Shown in pieces: positions 25,874 to 35,538 of a DNA stretch of 64,000 nucleotides; positions within the stretch are counted from its first letter, which is position 1, and each line of letters begins with the position of its first letter. The position numbers were made by a program, and so were the translations under genes. The stretch lies in NCBI RefSeq assembly GCF_000012505.1, contig NC_007513.1:248001-312000 (forward strand). Reading direction: 5' to 3'. This DNA comes from Synechococcus sp. CC9902 (GTDB lineage Bacteria > Cyanobacteriota > Cyanobacteriia > PCC-6307 > Cyanobiaceae). A model generated the notes under the pieces. The model saw nothing but the letters and a program-made list of their open reading frames with translations, was not told the origin of the DNA and made no database searches.

Positions 25874-25946
25874 GGGGGTCTAGCAATCTGGTGAATGCAG
25901 CGAACTCATAATTCGCCTAAGGCGGGTTCGATCCCCGCGACCCCCA
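25874..25946 (+). tRNA. tRNA with CAU anticodon (Met elongator or Ile2)
   Basis: A complete cloverleaf of 73 bases. The acceptor stem is GGGGGTC/GACCCCC, the anticodon stem GCGAA/TTCGC with loop CTCATAA (anticodon CAT at 25907-25909), and the T arm GCGGG-TTCGATC-CCCGC. The discriminator is A, and CCA is not encoded. G1-C72 excludes the initiator tRNA. CAU could be elongator Met, or Ile2 once its C34 is changed to lysidine; the sequence alone does not settle this. The D stem has only three clear pairs (GCA/TGC). It lies 13 bases upstream of the next gene. Confidence 0.9.
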
Positions 25947-25959
25947 TTGACGTCACTTG

Positions 25960-27243
25960 ATGCGGCTTTTCTTACTAGCTGTTTTGTTGGTTTTGCCGGC
26001 ATTCTTCGCTGCGGCGGAGGTTTCGCTGCTGCGCTTACGGCCGAGTCGGGTCGAGTTGCTCGTTGAAGAAGGCCATGCAGGGGCCCAGGCGATCCAGCGA
26101 TTGCAGAGAAGGCTGCGGCGGGCGCTCATGGTGTCTCAGCTTGGAGCCACCTTGGCTTTGGTCTCTCTTGGCTGGGCCGGTCGAGGTTTGGGTGGGCGTC
26201 TTTGGTCCGATGGATCGCTCGGTGTGGCTTGGCGGGACGCCTCGTTGTTTGTGCTGATTGTGTTGCTGGCCACATTCCTCGGGGGGCTGTTGCCAAAGGC
26301 GTGGGTGCTGAATCGTCCGGAAAAAGCAGCTTTGCGTCTGGCGCCGTTGCTCGAAGTGGTGATGCGCTGTCTGGCGCCGTTGCTCAATCTGCTGGAGGCT
26401 GTTGCTGGCTTGCTGATGCGGCTTTTAGGACTAGCGCCCCAATGGGATGTGTTAGTGCCAGCCCTATCAGCTGGTGAGTTGGAAACCCTCGTCGAGTCCG
26501 GCCGGGTAACGGGATTGTTCCCTGATGAGCGCAACATTCTTGAGGGGGTTTTTGCGCTTCGGGATACTCAGGTGCGAGAAGTGATGGTGCCGCGTTCCGG
26601 CATGGTGACGCTGCCCGCTAGCGTTTGCTTTGCCGAGCTGATGGAGGCGGTGCACCACACTCGTCACGCTCGTTTCCCTGTGATCGGTGAATCTCTCGAC
26701 GATGTGCGTGGGGTGCTGGACCTGCGGCAGATGGCTGAACCGATTGCGCGGGGACAGCTCGAGTCCAATTCGCCCTTGGAGCCCTATCTCCAACCCGCCG
26801 TCCGGGTTTTGGAAACCTCAACCCTGGCCGAGTTGCTTCCCATGATTCGCAGCGGTCAGCCCCTGCTTTTAGTGGTGGATGAGCATGGCGGCACCGAAGG
26901 GCTTGTGACCGCCGCTGATCTCACGGGGGAAATTGTTGGCGATGACGTTCAAGACGAAACCGATGAACCGGAATTGCAGGCCGAAGAGGGTCGATCTGGT
27001 TCCTGGTTGGTGGCTGGAGAACTTGAGATCTTTGAGTTGAATCGGCAGCTCGACTTAGACCTGCCTGAAGCCGATGACCATCACACCTTGGCGGGCTTTC
27101 TGTTGGAACGGCTCCAGCACATTCCTGCACCAGGAGAGGCCTTGAGTTTTCAGGGTCTGCAGTTTGAGATCACCGTGATGGCAGGACCACGGATTGATCG
27201 TGTTCGCTTGATTCTGCCGAACTTGGACGAGGTTTCTGACTGA
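25960..27243 (+). CDS. CNNM/CorC-type membrane protein (DUF21, CBS, CorC_HlyC)
   Basis: This 427-residue protein has an N-terminal membrane domain of about 4 helices (AVLLVLPAFFAAAEVSLLRL, then two further blocks to about residue 150). A CBS pair follows (VREVMVPRSG, then VVDEHGGTEGLVTAADLTGEIVG shortened), then a C-terminal CorC_HlyC domain. This is the HlyC/CorC ('hemolysin-like') family linked to divalent cation transport or tolerance. I use ATG 25960 rather than the TTG three bases earlier. Confidence 0.88.
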   Translation: MRLFLLAVLLVLPAFFAAAEVSLLRLRPSRVELLVEEGHAGAQAIQRLQRRLRRALMVSQLGATLALVSLGWAGRGLGGRLWSDGSLGVAWRDASLFVLIVLLATFLGGLLPKAWVLNRPEKAALRLAPLLEVVMRCLAPLLNLLEAVAGLLMRLLGLAPQWDVLVPALSAGELETLVESGRVTGLFPDERNILEGVFALRDTQVREVMVPRSGMVTLPASVCFAELMEAVHHTRHARFPVIGESLDDVRGVLDLRQMAEPIARGQLESNSPLEPYLQPAVRVLETSTLAELLPMIRSGQPLLLVVDEHGGTEGLVTAADLTGEIVGDDVQDETDEPELQAEEGRSGSWLVAGELEIFELNRQLDLDLPEADDHHTLAGFLLERLQHIPAPGEALSFQGLQFEITVMAGPRIDRVRLILPNLDEVSD

Positions 27244-27280
27244 AGGCCGATAGTCTTCCCACATCTTTCTTGGCTAGCCG

Positions 27281-28288
27281 ATGTCTGCCGACCCCATCGT
27301 TCCGGTAAAGGTCGGGGTGATCGGCATCGGCAACATGGGCTGGCATCACGCCAGGGTGCTCAGCCTTCTTCGCGACGCTGACCTCATTGGTGTTGCTGAT
27401 CCAGACCCTGAACGTGGCCACATGGCCACCGAACAATTCGGTTGCCGTTGGTTTGCGGATTACCGCGAGATGTTGTCTGAGGTTGAAGCGGTCTGTATTG
27501 CAGTGCCGACATTGCTGCATCACCCGGTTGGTTTGGCCTGTCTCCAAGCCGGGCTGCACGTTTTGATCGAAAAACCGATCGCCGCCAGCCAAGACGAAGC
27601 CACGGCACTGATCAATGCGGCCCATCAAGCCCATCGCCTCTTACAGGTGGGGCATATCGAACGGTTTAACCCCGCCTTCCGAGAACTCATCAAGGTGGTG
27701 GCGAATGAAGAGGTCGTGGTCTTGGAAGGCCGTCGTCATAGCCCCCATTCCGATCGGGCTAACGATGTGTCGGTGGTGCTCGATTTAATGATTCACGACA
27801 TTGATTTGGTCTTGGAGCTGGCCCAAGCTCCAGTGGTGCGATTAGCGGCTGCTGGAGGTCGTAGTGCCGAGGGGCCTATTGATTACGTGAATGCCACGCT
27901 TGGTTTTGAGAACGGGGTGGTGGCAAGCCTGACGGCTAGCAAGATGAGTCATCGCAAGATCCGCAGTTTGAGTGCGCACTGCCGTTCGAGCTTGGTGGAA
28001 ACGGATTTTCTCAATCACACCTTGCACATTCACCGTCGTGCCCATGAGTGGGTCTCTGCCGATCACGGAGAGCTGCTGTATCGAAACGATGGATTCATTG
28101 AAGAGGTCAGCACCACGTCGATCGAACCTTTGTATGCCGAACTGGAACATTTCCTCCAGTGCGTGCGAGGACGGGAAACTCCAGCGGTGGATGGTCTTCA
28201 GGCTTCAAGAGCGCTCAAGTTGGCTGATTTGATCGAGCAGGCTGTCGAACACCCCGACTCTGGTCATCCGCTTGCCGCACCGATTTAA
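27281..28288 (+). CDS. Gfo/Idh/MocA family oxidoreductase
   Basis: This 335-residue NAD(P)-dependent sugar or polyol dehydrogenase has the N-terminal Rossmann motif GVIGIGNMGWHHA, the family signature EKPIAAS with its catalytic-site Lys, and MIHDIDLVLEL in the C-terminal domain. The substrate is not readable; in this context a nucleotide-sugar or inositol-like compound is plausible. It starts 37 bases after the CNNM gene, probably co-transcribed. Its 3' end is 22 bases from the convergent GH15 gene. Confidence 0.87.
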   Translation: MSADPIVPVKVGVIGIGNMGWHHARVLSLLRDADLIGVADPDPERGHMATEQFGCRWFADYREMLSEVEAVCIAVPTLLHHPVGLACLQAGLHVLIEKPIAASQDEATALINAAHQAHRLLQVGHIERFNPAFRELIKVVANEEVVVLEGRRHSPHSDRANDVSVVLDLMIHDIDLVLELAQAPVVRLAAAGGRSAEGPIDYVNATLGFENGVVASLTASKMSHRKIRSLSAHCRSSLVETDFLNHTLHIHRRAHEWVSADHGELLYRNDGFIEEVSTTSIEPLYAELEHFLQCVRGRETPAVDGLQASRALKLADLIEQAVEHPDSGHPLAAPI

Positions 28289-28310
28289 TGCGGACTTGAT
28301 CGGCCCCGAA

Positions 28311-31300
28311 TCAGACCAGGCTGTTTTGCTCAGTGAGCTCCTTGAGGGCAATCACCTGCCAGCGTCGACAATCTCCAGGTGAGGCCAGGTAGAACTGATC
28401 CCAGGCTTGAGCTTTGTGCTTCGCATATTCATCGACATCCATCGATGGATGTGAGTGTTGCCATCCCACCCGCACCGCATGGCCAATCACCACATCGAGT
28501 GCCAGATCATCATCGAAGCGCACGTCAGCGTTGGCTTCCACGAAAGCCATGAGCGACAGCAAACATTCACAGCACAATTGGCGGTATTCCGGAGCCTCGA
28601 TTCGGCTTAAGAGGTGATCGACCAGGGTTGCGAAATTACGTTCCCCTGCCGTCTTTTCAAGAACAAGACGGCTATTCAGTCGGTTGCGGCGTTCCAATTT
28701 GTCGCCGATCACGAGGCCGCGGCAGTGCTGCAGCAAGGACCAAATCCCCGCGTAGAAATCGCGCGGCACTTTTTGGAGTGAGCCGAGACGAATTCGATGT
28801 TGCAGCCAATCACCGTTGCCAGGACGGCGTTCCAGGGGATCGGGCACCGTCCATTGCACACGCCCGCTCACATGGAGCTGCTCACTGCGTTTGAGAGCGG
28901 CTTTGGCATGGTCGACATCGGTGAGCACGGAGCGAAGACGGCTGCGAATCCTGTGGGGCGGTTCGCAGCAGAGGATCTCAAAAGCCTCGTCCTGACTCAG
29001 GCTTTGTTCCCCTGAAAGTTCGGATGTGAGCAGCAACAGGAGTTGTCCGAGCTGCAGGGTGAGGCTCCCGTCGAGCAGCGTTGGCTCGCGTCGGACCATG
29101 CTGTCCAGGGCGAGCAAGAGCTCTTGCTCCAGCATTCGCTCGCGGGCATCAATGCCGCTGGTGCGTTCGATTCGTTCCGCGATCGCGGTGCTGTCTTGCG
29201 GTTGGCTTAGACGGGACTCTCCTGTGTAATTGCGACCAACCACGACTTGTTTTTGGCGAACAAGCAAATCGGTGAGGGCATCTTCGAGTTGGGGGTGCAC
29301 CATGCCCATGGCGCCCGCACAACGACGCACCACATTCCAGTCTTGGCAGCGCAGGCCGTGTTGATACACCTCCGCCAGTAGCTGCCGCAGCTCGATCGGG
29401 CGCTCTCCAGGACGGAGCTGCACTTTTTGTGAGCCCAGACGGCGTTGGAGAAGTTCCAGCACCTCCGCTTGTTCATGCAACAAGGAACTTCTCGATAGCC
29501 GCTTCGTGAGCTGCTCAATCGAGGTGTCATCGAGTTCTTGCTCTTCTGCTGCGGTGAGGTCGCGAAGGTCCGTGGCATCGCGGAGCACGATGGATGGAGT
29601 GATGTTTGTCGAATTAAGGGGGGCTTGGTTGTTTGGCAAATCGACCCATTGCCCCTGTGCTGCTAGTCGACTGAGGCAGTCGCATTGCACTGAGATGGTC
29701 TCGAGGGAGCCGCTCTCAAGCTTTTGACAAAGTTGGAGGTAGATCTCGGGATCTTGGTGGAAGAGTGCGCTATTGACGGGAATCACAAGCAGAGGCAATC
29801 CGCTCCCTCTCCAGTGGCGTTGCAGTAAGTGCAGCTCATCGACAACGCTCTCGAGTAGTTGCTGCGTGTCATCCGCGAGGTAGCTGTTGCTGTCTTCTAA
29901 AACAGTCGGCGTGAACACTAGTTGTTGGCCGTTGTGTCGGTAAAACCGAGCGGTCTCTTCGGTTTCGACTCGATGTCCTGGGCGGCCGCTGAGGCCGAGG
30001 CGTTGGTTGTTGCCCGCTGATTTCAGGTGGTTTTTGAGGGCGGAGGAGGAATGGATGCTGATTGTTTCCTCCGCATCGACGGGACAGCCAGCGGCGATCA
30101 GCGCCTCCCGCACGTCGGCTGTTTGAGGCGCAAAGGCCACCAGCACTGAATCCGCACCGAGCGCTGCGGGTGTGCGTCGGTTGCAGGGATCGATATCAGC
30201 GGGGGTGATTAAGCGTTCCAGCAGCATTTCTCCGAGCCAGGCCAAGCTCTGGGTCCAGATCAAGGGAAGGTTGGTGTTGGCGATACGGCGTTGGCTGCCG
30301 GGGGTGCGGCGCTCGTCTTCGATGGCACTCCTCTCCACCAGATAAAGCTCGGGATACAACGCGTCTCCGTTTGTTTGAACGGCCAGCGTTTTTAACTTGG
30401 CGTGCCAGGTTTGCGCGTCATCCCAACGCTGTTCACAGCAGGCTGTGACCAGTTCGAAGGCGAGGAACAGGGGCCATTCCGACTCAATTCCTTCGAACTC
30501 GGAAAGCTCTTCAGGCTCGTAGTGCAGTCGGCTCGCATCTTCCACGACGGTTTGATGGCCGTCTCTGAGAAAGCGTTTGTAGCCGTAATGGCCTCCAAGT
30601 TCCCGCCGGATCCGCCGCAGGGTTCGATCCACCAGGTCCGAGTCCTCCACGGCCCATGCCGGATAGCCCACCACCGATAAGCAGGCGCTATCGGCTTCTT
30701 TGCTGGCGGATTCCCTTGGCAGCAAGCCCACCAAGGCCCGCCGTAGACGCACGATCGCCCCTTGTGGAACCAGAACGCGGCAAGATCCATTTCCATGGGG
30801 TCCATAAAGATCAAGCCCATCGAGGGCTTCCAGGGCGGCTTTTGCCATGCCGATCGAGCTGGCATTGCGCTCGGGGCAACCATGGTTGGCCTTATCACCC
30901 CGCTCCCAAATGCCGTAATCCGGGATGCGGTACGCCCGAGCGATGTAGTGGATCAAGTTTTGAATGAAATCGGCTTCGTCCCGACTCCGGATCACGGCAC
31001 ATCCGCTCCGCGTCAGCTGAGCCAGCTGGAGAAGAAACAGCGATGTGGCATCGAGCTGCAAGTGACCCCAAGCGTCGTCGACGACGACGGGATCCCCCGA
31101 GCATCCGTCGTATTTCGCATGGAGTGCATCCAGCGGATTCAGGCTTGTTTTGAAGCGTTCAACCTTGTTCGCCTGGCGCAGCATGGAGCGCAACAGACCG
31201 CGCATGAGAGCAACGACGTGCTGCTCCAATTCCCAGGCTCTGGGGCTACTGCTCCCATCACGCCGACGGTGGGCGAGGGTGAGTCCCCAGACGCACTGGA

Positions 31301-31493
31301 TGGAGTACACACAGTCGCGCACCCAGGCATCGCCGTAGTTGCCATGGATGGTGTGTGCCGTACTGGCGGGCAACAAGCCACTAATGGGATCCTGTCGTTC
31401 AAGGACCACCCTCTCGATCGCTCGATCGAGTCGTTCAAGAACCTCATCGCGACGGCTGTTGTCTTGGGGGAGTTCCGTCGTCGACAAAACCAT
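28311..31493 (-). CDS. GH15/phosphorylase kinase alpha-beta-like protein (very large)
   Basis: This protein of about 1060 residues has, at its N-terminus, an alpha/alpha toroid like glucoamylase/phosphorylase kinase alpha (IHGNYGDAWVRDCVYSIQCVWG near residue 50). A long C-terminal region of helical repeats rich in Leu, Gln and Arg follows. Proteins of this kind occur in cyanobacteria and proteobacteria with unknown substrate; some may regulate glycogen metabolism. The start is uncertain: ATG 31493 is chosen, and TTG 31526 would extend it 11 residues to just 9 bases from the divergent glycosyltransferase frame. No signal peptide, so probably cytoplasmic. Confidence 0.78.
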   Translation of the reverse strand: MVLSTTELPQDNSRRDEVLERLDRAIERVVLERQDPISGLLPASTAHTIHGNYGDAWVRDCVYSIQCVWGLTLAHRRRDGSSSPRAWELEQHVVALMRGLLRSMLRQANKVERFKTSLNPLDALHAKYDGCSGDPVVVDDAWGHLQLDATSLFLLQLAQLTRSGCAVIRSRDEADFIQNLIHYIARAYRIPDYGIWERGDKANHGCPERNASSIGMAKAALEALDGLDLYGPHGNGSCRVLVPQGAIVRLRRALVGLLPRESASKEADSACLSVVGYPAWAVEDSDLVDRTLRRIRRELGGHYGYKRFLRDGHQTVVEDASRLHYEPEELSEFEGIESEWPLFLAFELVTACCEQRWDDAQTWHAKLKTLAVQTNGDALYPELYLVERSAIEDERRTPGSQRRIANTNLPLIWTQSLAWLGEMLLERLITPADIDPCNRRTPAALGADSVLVAFAPQTADVREALIAAGCPVDAEETISIHSSSALKNHLKSAGNNQRLGLSGRPGHRVETEETARFYRHNGQQLVFTPTVLEDSNSYLADDTQQLLESVVDELHLLQRHWRGSGLPLLVIPVNSALFHQDPEIYLQLCQKLESGSLETISVQCDCLSRLAAQGQWVDLPNNQAPLNSTNITPSIVLRDATDLRDLTAAEEQELDDTSIEQLTKRLSRSSLLHEQAEVLELLQRRLGSQKVQLRPGERPIELRQLLAEVYQHGLRCQDWNVVRRCAGAMGMVHPQLEDALTDLLVRQKQVVVGRNYTGESRLSQPQDSTAIAERIERTSGIDARERMLEQELLLALDSMVRREPTLLDGSLTLQLGQLLLLLTSELSGEQSLSQDEAFEILCCEPPHRIRSRLRSVLTDVDHAKAALKRSEQLHVSGRVQWTVPDPLERRPGNGDWLQHRIRLGSLQKVPRDFYAGIWSLLQHCRGLVIGDKLERRNRLNSRLVLEKTAGERNFATLVDHLLSRIEAPEYRQLCCECLLSLMAFVEANADVRFDDDLALDVVIGHAVRVGWQHSHPSMDVDEYAKHKAQAWDQFYLASPGDCRRWQVIALKELTEQNSLV

Positions 31494-31541
31494 GCCTGGC
31501 TCGATCACCACTTCTAAATTCTCCAACGCGGAAGGATGACC

Positions 31542-32276
31542 ATGGATTCAGTCACGACAAGTCCTTATGACCATCGGCGCTGTCACGTGCTTGGTGTTCC
31601 AGTGGATGCTTGCCGCGATGTGCAAGCGGCTGCCTTAGGTCTCCATGCCAATGGAGGCGGACGCATTGTCACGCTCAATGCGGAGATGACGATGGCAGCC
31701 AGGGATGATCAGCAGCTTGGTGCTGCGATTCAAACGGCTCAGCTCGTGATTCCTGATGGCGCAGGCGTTGTTTGGGCCCTCTCCAAACAACGCGTGCATG
31801 TGGTGAAAAGTGCAGGGATTGAATTGGCTTGGAGCCTGTTGAGCTATGCGGCCTCCCATGGCTGGCGCGTGGCCTTAATCGGTGCATCCCCCGCGGTGAT
31901 GGAGTCGCTCAGAATGTCCTTGCCTCAGAAGTTTCCGGGCCTCAACCTGGTTTTCGCCGTTGATGGTTATCAATCGGATCAGGCATGGCCCGGTTTGGAA
32001 TCAGAGCTCAAGATTCTGCAAGCCGATTTGGTCTTAATTGCTCTGGGCGTGCCTCGCCAAGAAACCTGGTCACAACGGGTCCAGCAAGGACAATCCGGGT
32101 TGTGGATGGGAGTTGGTGGAAGCTTTGATGTTTGGGCCGGTACCAAAAAAAGAGCACCCAACTGGATGTGTCGGATGCAAATCGAGTGGCTTTATCGACT
32201 GCTCCAAGAGCCAAGCCGATGGAAACGCATGTTGGCGTTACCGGCCTTCGTTTGGCAGGTCGTCAAAACTGGCTGA
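31542..32276 (+). CDS. WecG/TagA/CpsF family glycosyltransferase
   Basis: This protein of about 244 residues belongs to the family that adds N-acetylmannosaminuronic acid or a related sugar to a lipid-linked precursor for surface polymers. It has TLNAEMTMAARDD, IPDGAGVVWAL, GVPRQETW and VGGSFDVWAGTKKRAP (shortened), as in TagA/WecG. ATG 31542 is better placed than ATG 31536 for the GGAAGG ribosome-binding site at 31530-31535. It is divergent from the GH15-like gene. Confidence 0.9.
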   Translation: MDSVTTSPYDHRRCHVLGVPVDACRDVQAAALGLHANGGGRIVTLNAEMTMAARDDQQLGAAIQTAQLVIPDGAGVVWALSKQRVHVVKSAGIELAWSLLSYAASHGWRVALIGASPAVMESLRMSLPQKFPGLNLVFAVDGYQSDQAWPGLESELKILQADLVLIALGVPRQETWSQRVQQGQSGLWMGVGGSFDVWAGTKKRAPNWMCRMQIEWLYRLLQEPSRWKRMLALPAFVWQVVKTG

Positions 32277-32281
32277 AGAAT

Positions 32282-32425
32282 TCAGCGGAAACCAACGGAT
32301 GCTTGCCACACAAAGGCAAGCAGCAGGAAAAACACCGGGATCAAGGGAAGGATGTCGATCAGCGGTGAGAAGGCTTGATAGGCCTCGGGCAGCTGAGCCA
32401 TCAAATCGAGGGTAAAGGCGGCCAT
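32282..32425 (-). CDS. psbK: Photosystem II reaction center protein K
   Basis: A 47-residue precursor. The mature part begins LPEAYQAF after a short leader, then [21 protein letters not shown] as one transmembrane helix with the conserved C-terminal Trp-Gln-Ala-x-Val-x-Phe-Arg. PsbK sits at the edge of the PSII dimer near CP43. I chose ATG 32425 ([11 protein letters not shown]) for the normal precursor length; the longer frame from 32464 overlaps the tgt stop. It lies 32 bases downstream of tgt on the same strand, a common arrangement in picocyanobacteria. Confidence 0.93.
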   Translation of the reverse strand: MAAFTLDLMAQLPEAYQAFSPLIDILPLIPVFFLLLAFVWQASVGFR

Positions 32426-32457
32426 CCCTAGCGTTAAACAGGCATTGAGGTTGGACG

Positions 32458-33585
32458 CTACCACGTGTGATGGGCTGGTGAGTCCTCTTGCCAGGGAGCG
32501 AAATCCTCTGAAAAACAGCCGTCTTGGATGGCTTGAGCCATGGCATTGGTGAATCGCACCAGATGCGTGATGTTGTGCAGGCTCAGCAGTGTGAGTCCCA
32601 GGAGCTCGTCGCTGCGAATTAGATGGTGGATGTAAGCGCGGCTATGGCCCGTACAGGCCAAACACGAACAGCTGGAATCAAGGGGCGTGTGGTCATTCCT
32701 GAAGCGGGCATTGCGGAGGTTCCAGCGTTCTCCACCCACCAGTGCTGTGCCATGGCGGCCCAGGCGAGTGGGGAGTACGCAATCGAATAAATCGATGCCG
32801 TTGGCGACGGCAACGGCCATCTCACGCAACGTGCCAATCCCCATGAGGTAACGGGGTCGATCCAGCGGTAAGAGCGGACCGATGTCGCGCACGATTCGAT
32901 GCATGTCGTCCGTCGGTTCGCCCACGCTGACGCCGCCGATGGCGATGCCAGGAAGGTCGAAGGCGGCGACGGCTCGAGCGCTTTCGCGACGGAGGTGGGG
33001 GAAGCAGCCACCTTGAACGATGCCGAACAGGGCTTGGTCGGATCGGGTATGGGCATTGACGCAGCGTTCAAGCCAGGCGTGGGTGCGTCGACAGGCATCT
33101 TTCACATCGTTTTCTGTTGCTGGGTAGGGCGGACATTGGTCAAAGGCCATCGCCACATCAGCGCCAAGGGCCATTTGAATGTTGGTGGCATGCTCTGGCG
33201 TCATGTCGATAGTGCGCCCATCTCGCGGGTTGCGAAACACCACCCCTCGTTCATCAATCTTGTTCAGATTCCCGAGGCTGAAAACTTGGAATCCCCCTGA
33301 ATCGGTGAGCATGGGTCCATCCCACCCCATAAACCGGTGAAGGCCTCCAGCCTCTGCGACGACTTGTTCGCCGGGTTGAAGATGCAGGTGATATGTGTTT
33401 GACAGCACCATCTGGGCTCCCGTGCGGGCCAGTTGCTCTGTGCTGATCCCTTTCACTGTGGCCAGGGTGCCCACAGGCATGAACCGCGGGGTCTGCACCG
33501 GGCCATGCGGGGTGTGGAAGCAGCCACATCGCCCCTTCGTGTGGGGGCAATGGGCGCTGATCTCGAAGTTGAACACGGCGGTCAT
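32458..33585 (-). CDS. tgt: Queuine tRNA-ribosyltransferase
   Basis: This 375-residue enzyme exchanges G34 for preQ1 in GUN-anticodon tRNAs (Asp, Asn, His, Tyr). Catalytic regions are clear: DSGGFQVFS with one Asp, and [17 protein letters not shown] with the nucleophilic Asp. The zinc site is [16 protein letters not shown] (Cys-x-Cys-x2-Cys then His). It is probably co-transcribed with psbK downstream and is divergent from cobS with 113 bases between. Confidence 0.96.
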   Translation of the reverse strand: MTAVFNFEISAHCPHTKGRCGCFHTPHGPVQTPRFMPVGTLATVKGISTEQLARTGAQMVLSNTYHLHLQPGEQVVAEAGGLHRFMGWDGPMLTDSGGFQVFSLGNLNKIDERGVVFRNPRDGRTIDMTPEHATNIQMALGADVAMAFDQCPPYPATENDVKDACRRTHAWLERCVNAHTRSDQALFGIVQGGCFPHLRRESARAVAAFDLPGIAIGGVSVGEPTDDMHRIVRDIGPLLPLDRPRYLMGIGTLREMAVAVANGIDLFDCVLPTRLGRHGTALVGGERWNLRNARFRNDHTPLDSSCSCLACTGHSRAYIHHLIRSDELLGLTLLSLHNITHLVRFTNAMAQAIQDGCFSEDFAPWQEDSPAHHTW

Positions 33586-33698
33586 CCCGCTTTTGCTGAA
33601 CCTAAGGTTCAGCCGATCCAGGCTTACCGCTAAACGTCATGGCAGATCGGTGGTTTTCTGGTGTCGACGAAGCGGCTGATTAAATTTTTTGGAATCGC

Positions 33699-34454
33699 AT
33701 GAAGGCTGGGATCGTCAGGATTGTTTTCCCTTGGTTGTCGGATTTGGCGGGAGCCTGGATTTTTTATTCGGTGTTGCCGGCCTGGCCTTGGCCACGGCCT
33801 CGTTTTGAACGCATTGCCCGTTTTGCTCCATGGATTGGTCTGTGGATCGGGGTGCTGCAGGCCTTGCTGTGGTGGGGCCTGAGTGGACTGGGTTGGAGTG
33901 ATGTCGCCTTGGCGCCAGTCGTGATGGCAGTGGGGATTTGGCTGGGGGGTGGTCTGCATCAAGACGGCTTGATGGATACCGCCGATGGCTTGGCTGCTGG
34001 GGCCGCGAGACGCCTTGAAGCCATGGAAGACAGCCGGGTGGGAGCAAGTGGTGCGTTGGCCTTAGCTGTTGTGTTGTTGCTTCAGCTCGCTGCCTTGTTC
34101 CAGCTCCAGGAACAAGCGCCTTTGGCTTTGCTCTTGGCGGGATTTTGGGGGCGCGTTTCGCCCCTATGGGCGATGGCACGATTCGACTATCTCCGCTCCG
34201 ATGGCACGGCGGGTTTTCATCGGCGTTATGGACAACCGTTGTGGGATGTGGTGCCAACGGTGGTTGCTTGTTTGGCATTCGTTCCTTTTGTCGCTCCCCT
34301 GCCCCTGCTGATCGGTGCTCCGGTGGCCGTCGGCGTTGCAGAGCGTTTGGGACGACGTCTTGGCGGCCATACCGGCGATAGCTATGGCGCCGTGGTGGTG
34401 GTAAGTGAGGCGATCACGCTGTTGCTGCTGGCAGGGCTGGCTGCGGCCAACTGA
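33699..34454 (+). CDS. cobS: Adenosylcobinamide-GDP ribazoletransferase
   Basis: This 251-residue integral membrane enzyme joins adenosylcobinamide-GDP and alpha-ribazole in the last steps of cobalamin (here probably pseudocobalamin) synthesis. It has the family motif GGGLHQDGLMDTADGLAAG (shortened) and several hydrophobic helices. The C-terminus reads RLGGHTGDSYGAVVVVSEAITLL, typical of CobS. Its 3' end overlaps the histidine kinase gene by 41 bases. Confidence 0.93.
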   Translation: MKAGIVRIVFPWLSDLAGAWIFYSVLPAWPWPRPRFERIARFAPWIGLWIGVLQALLWWGLSGLGWSDVALAPVVMAVGIWLGGGLHQDGLMDTADGLAAGAARRLEAMEDSRVGASGALALAVVLLLQLAALFQLQEQAPLALLLAGFWGRVSPLWAMARFDYLRSDGTAGFHRRYGQPLWDVVPTVVACLAFVPFVAPLPLLIGAPVAVGVAERLGRRLGGHTGDSYGAVVVVSEAITLLLLAGLAAAN

Positions 34455-35538
34455 GTTGAAATGCATTGCCCTGTGCCGGCAGGTTGGTTTGGATCCGCCA
34501 TGGCTCAACGCTCAGGGTGAGATGGCCACCATTGCGCTCAGCCAAGGCTCGAGCCAGGGCCAATCCAAGGCCGGTGCCAGGTCGATCGCGGCTGCTGGTG
34601 CCCCGTTCGCCGCGGTGGAAAATCAGCTCTCGTTCTTCGCTTGAAATTGGCGGGCCGTCATCCCAAACGCAAAGACCATCGGGAAGTAACGCGAGGCCAA
34701 TGGCACGTCCTGGCGGGCTGTAGCGGAAGGCGTTCTCGAGCAGGTTGGCAACGATCTCAGCTGTGCTGCCATCTCCAGCGGAGTGGGTGCTCCATGCAGG
34801 CCACTGCGAGGGGCCATGCCAGGGACGGCCCTGAAGGCTGGCTGTTGCGCTGGCCCGCTCGATGAGGGGAAGCAGGAGTTCCTTCAGGCTTTCCCGCTGT
34901 GGAGCAGCGCCAGGAGGGAGCAAGTAAGCCGTTGAAGGATCAGGACCATTCGGGAGGCTTTGTCGCCCTAGGTTTTCGAGCGCATCGATGTAACGCCCCA
35001 GTTGATGCTGCTCCGTCAGGATTCCATCGACGAGGGAGAGATGGGCGCTATCCGGTTCCAGGCGGCGCATCATCAGCTGGGCATAGGTGCGCAGAGCCGC
35101 TAGGGGGTTGCGGAGCTGATGCACCAGGGTTTTGAGCTGATTGCGTTGCTGGTGGAGCTCCTCCTGCAGCTGAATGCACTCCAGATCGCGTCCGAGGGCG
35201 TGGCTAATCGCTAAGGCGCATCGCCGCATCTCTTCTTCGAGGTCTGCGGTCCAGCTGAGGCCTGGCTCGAGTTCGACGCGCAGGGCACCAAGAATCAACC
35301 CAGCATCCTGAAGCGGGTACCAGCGGCGCTCTTCACTGGCTTGCCTGAGCTCTGGATCCACATCTGCGGCGGGTAAGGCACGGTTCGTTGACGACCATTG
35401 CTTGATCAGGATCAGCGGAGGTCCTTCTTGGCCTGGTGGCGCGCTTAGGTACAGCCCGAGGTGGGTAAAACCCATGAGCGACACCACAGGAGTCAGCTGC
35501 TGGTCTGCAAAGTCGAGGAACCGATCAGTTAGTTGCAT
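34414..35538 (-). CDS. Sensor histidine kinase (GAF-like sensor, HisKA, HATPase)
   Basis: This 374-residue soluble kinase has an N-terminal GAF-like sensor domain (about 20-120), a dimerisation helix with the phospho-accepting His140 in LVHQLRNPLAAL, then the ATPase with ANLLENAFRYSPPG (N box), VWDDGPPIS and PGTGLGLALARALAERNGG (shortened G2). No membrane segment, so it probably senses an intracellular signal. No response regulator is adjacent. The 391 bases upstream lead to the DUF3155 gene on the other strand. Confidence 0.9.
   Translation of the reverse strand: MQLTDRFLDFADQQLTPVVSLMGFTHLGLYLSAPPGQEGPPLILIKQWSSTNRALPAADVDPELRQASEERRWYPLQDAGLILGALRVELEPGLSWTADLEEEMRRCALAISHALGRDLECIQLQEELHQQRNQLKTLVHQLRNPLAALRTYAQLMMRRLEPDSAHLSLVDGILTEQHQLGRYIDALENLGRQSLPNGPDPSTAYLLPPGAAPQRESLKELLLPLIERASATASLQGRPWHGPSQWPAWSTHSAGDGSTAEIVANLLENAFRYSPPGRAIGLALLPDGLCVWDDGPPISSEERELIFHRGERGTSSRDRPGTGLGLALARALAERNGGHLTLSVEPWRIQTNLPAQGNAFQLSWPQPALPAATA

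Noticed and set aside
30762-31517. 251-codon plus-strand frame opposite the GH15-like gene
   Set aside because: Shadow of the toroid domain; no motif and no ribosome-binding site.
32426-32464. Longer psbK start (60 residues)
   Set aside because: The extra residues overlap the tgt stop and do not fit the known precursor length; ATG 32425 does.
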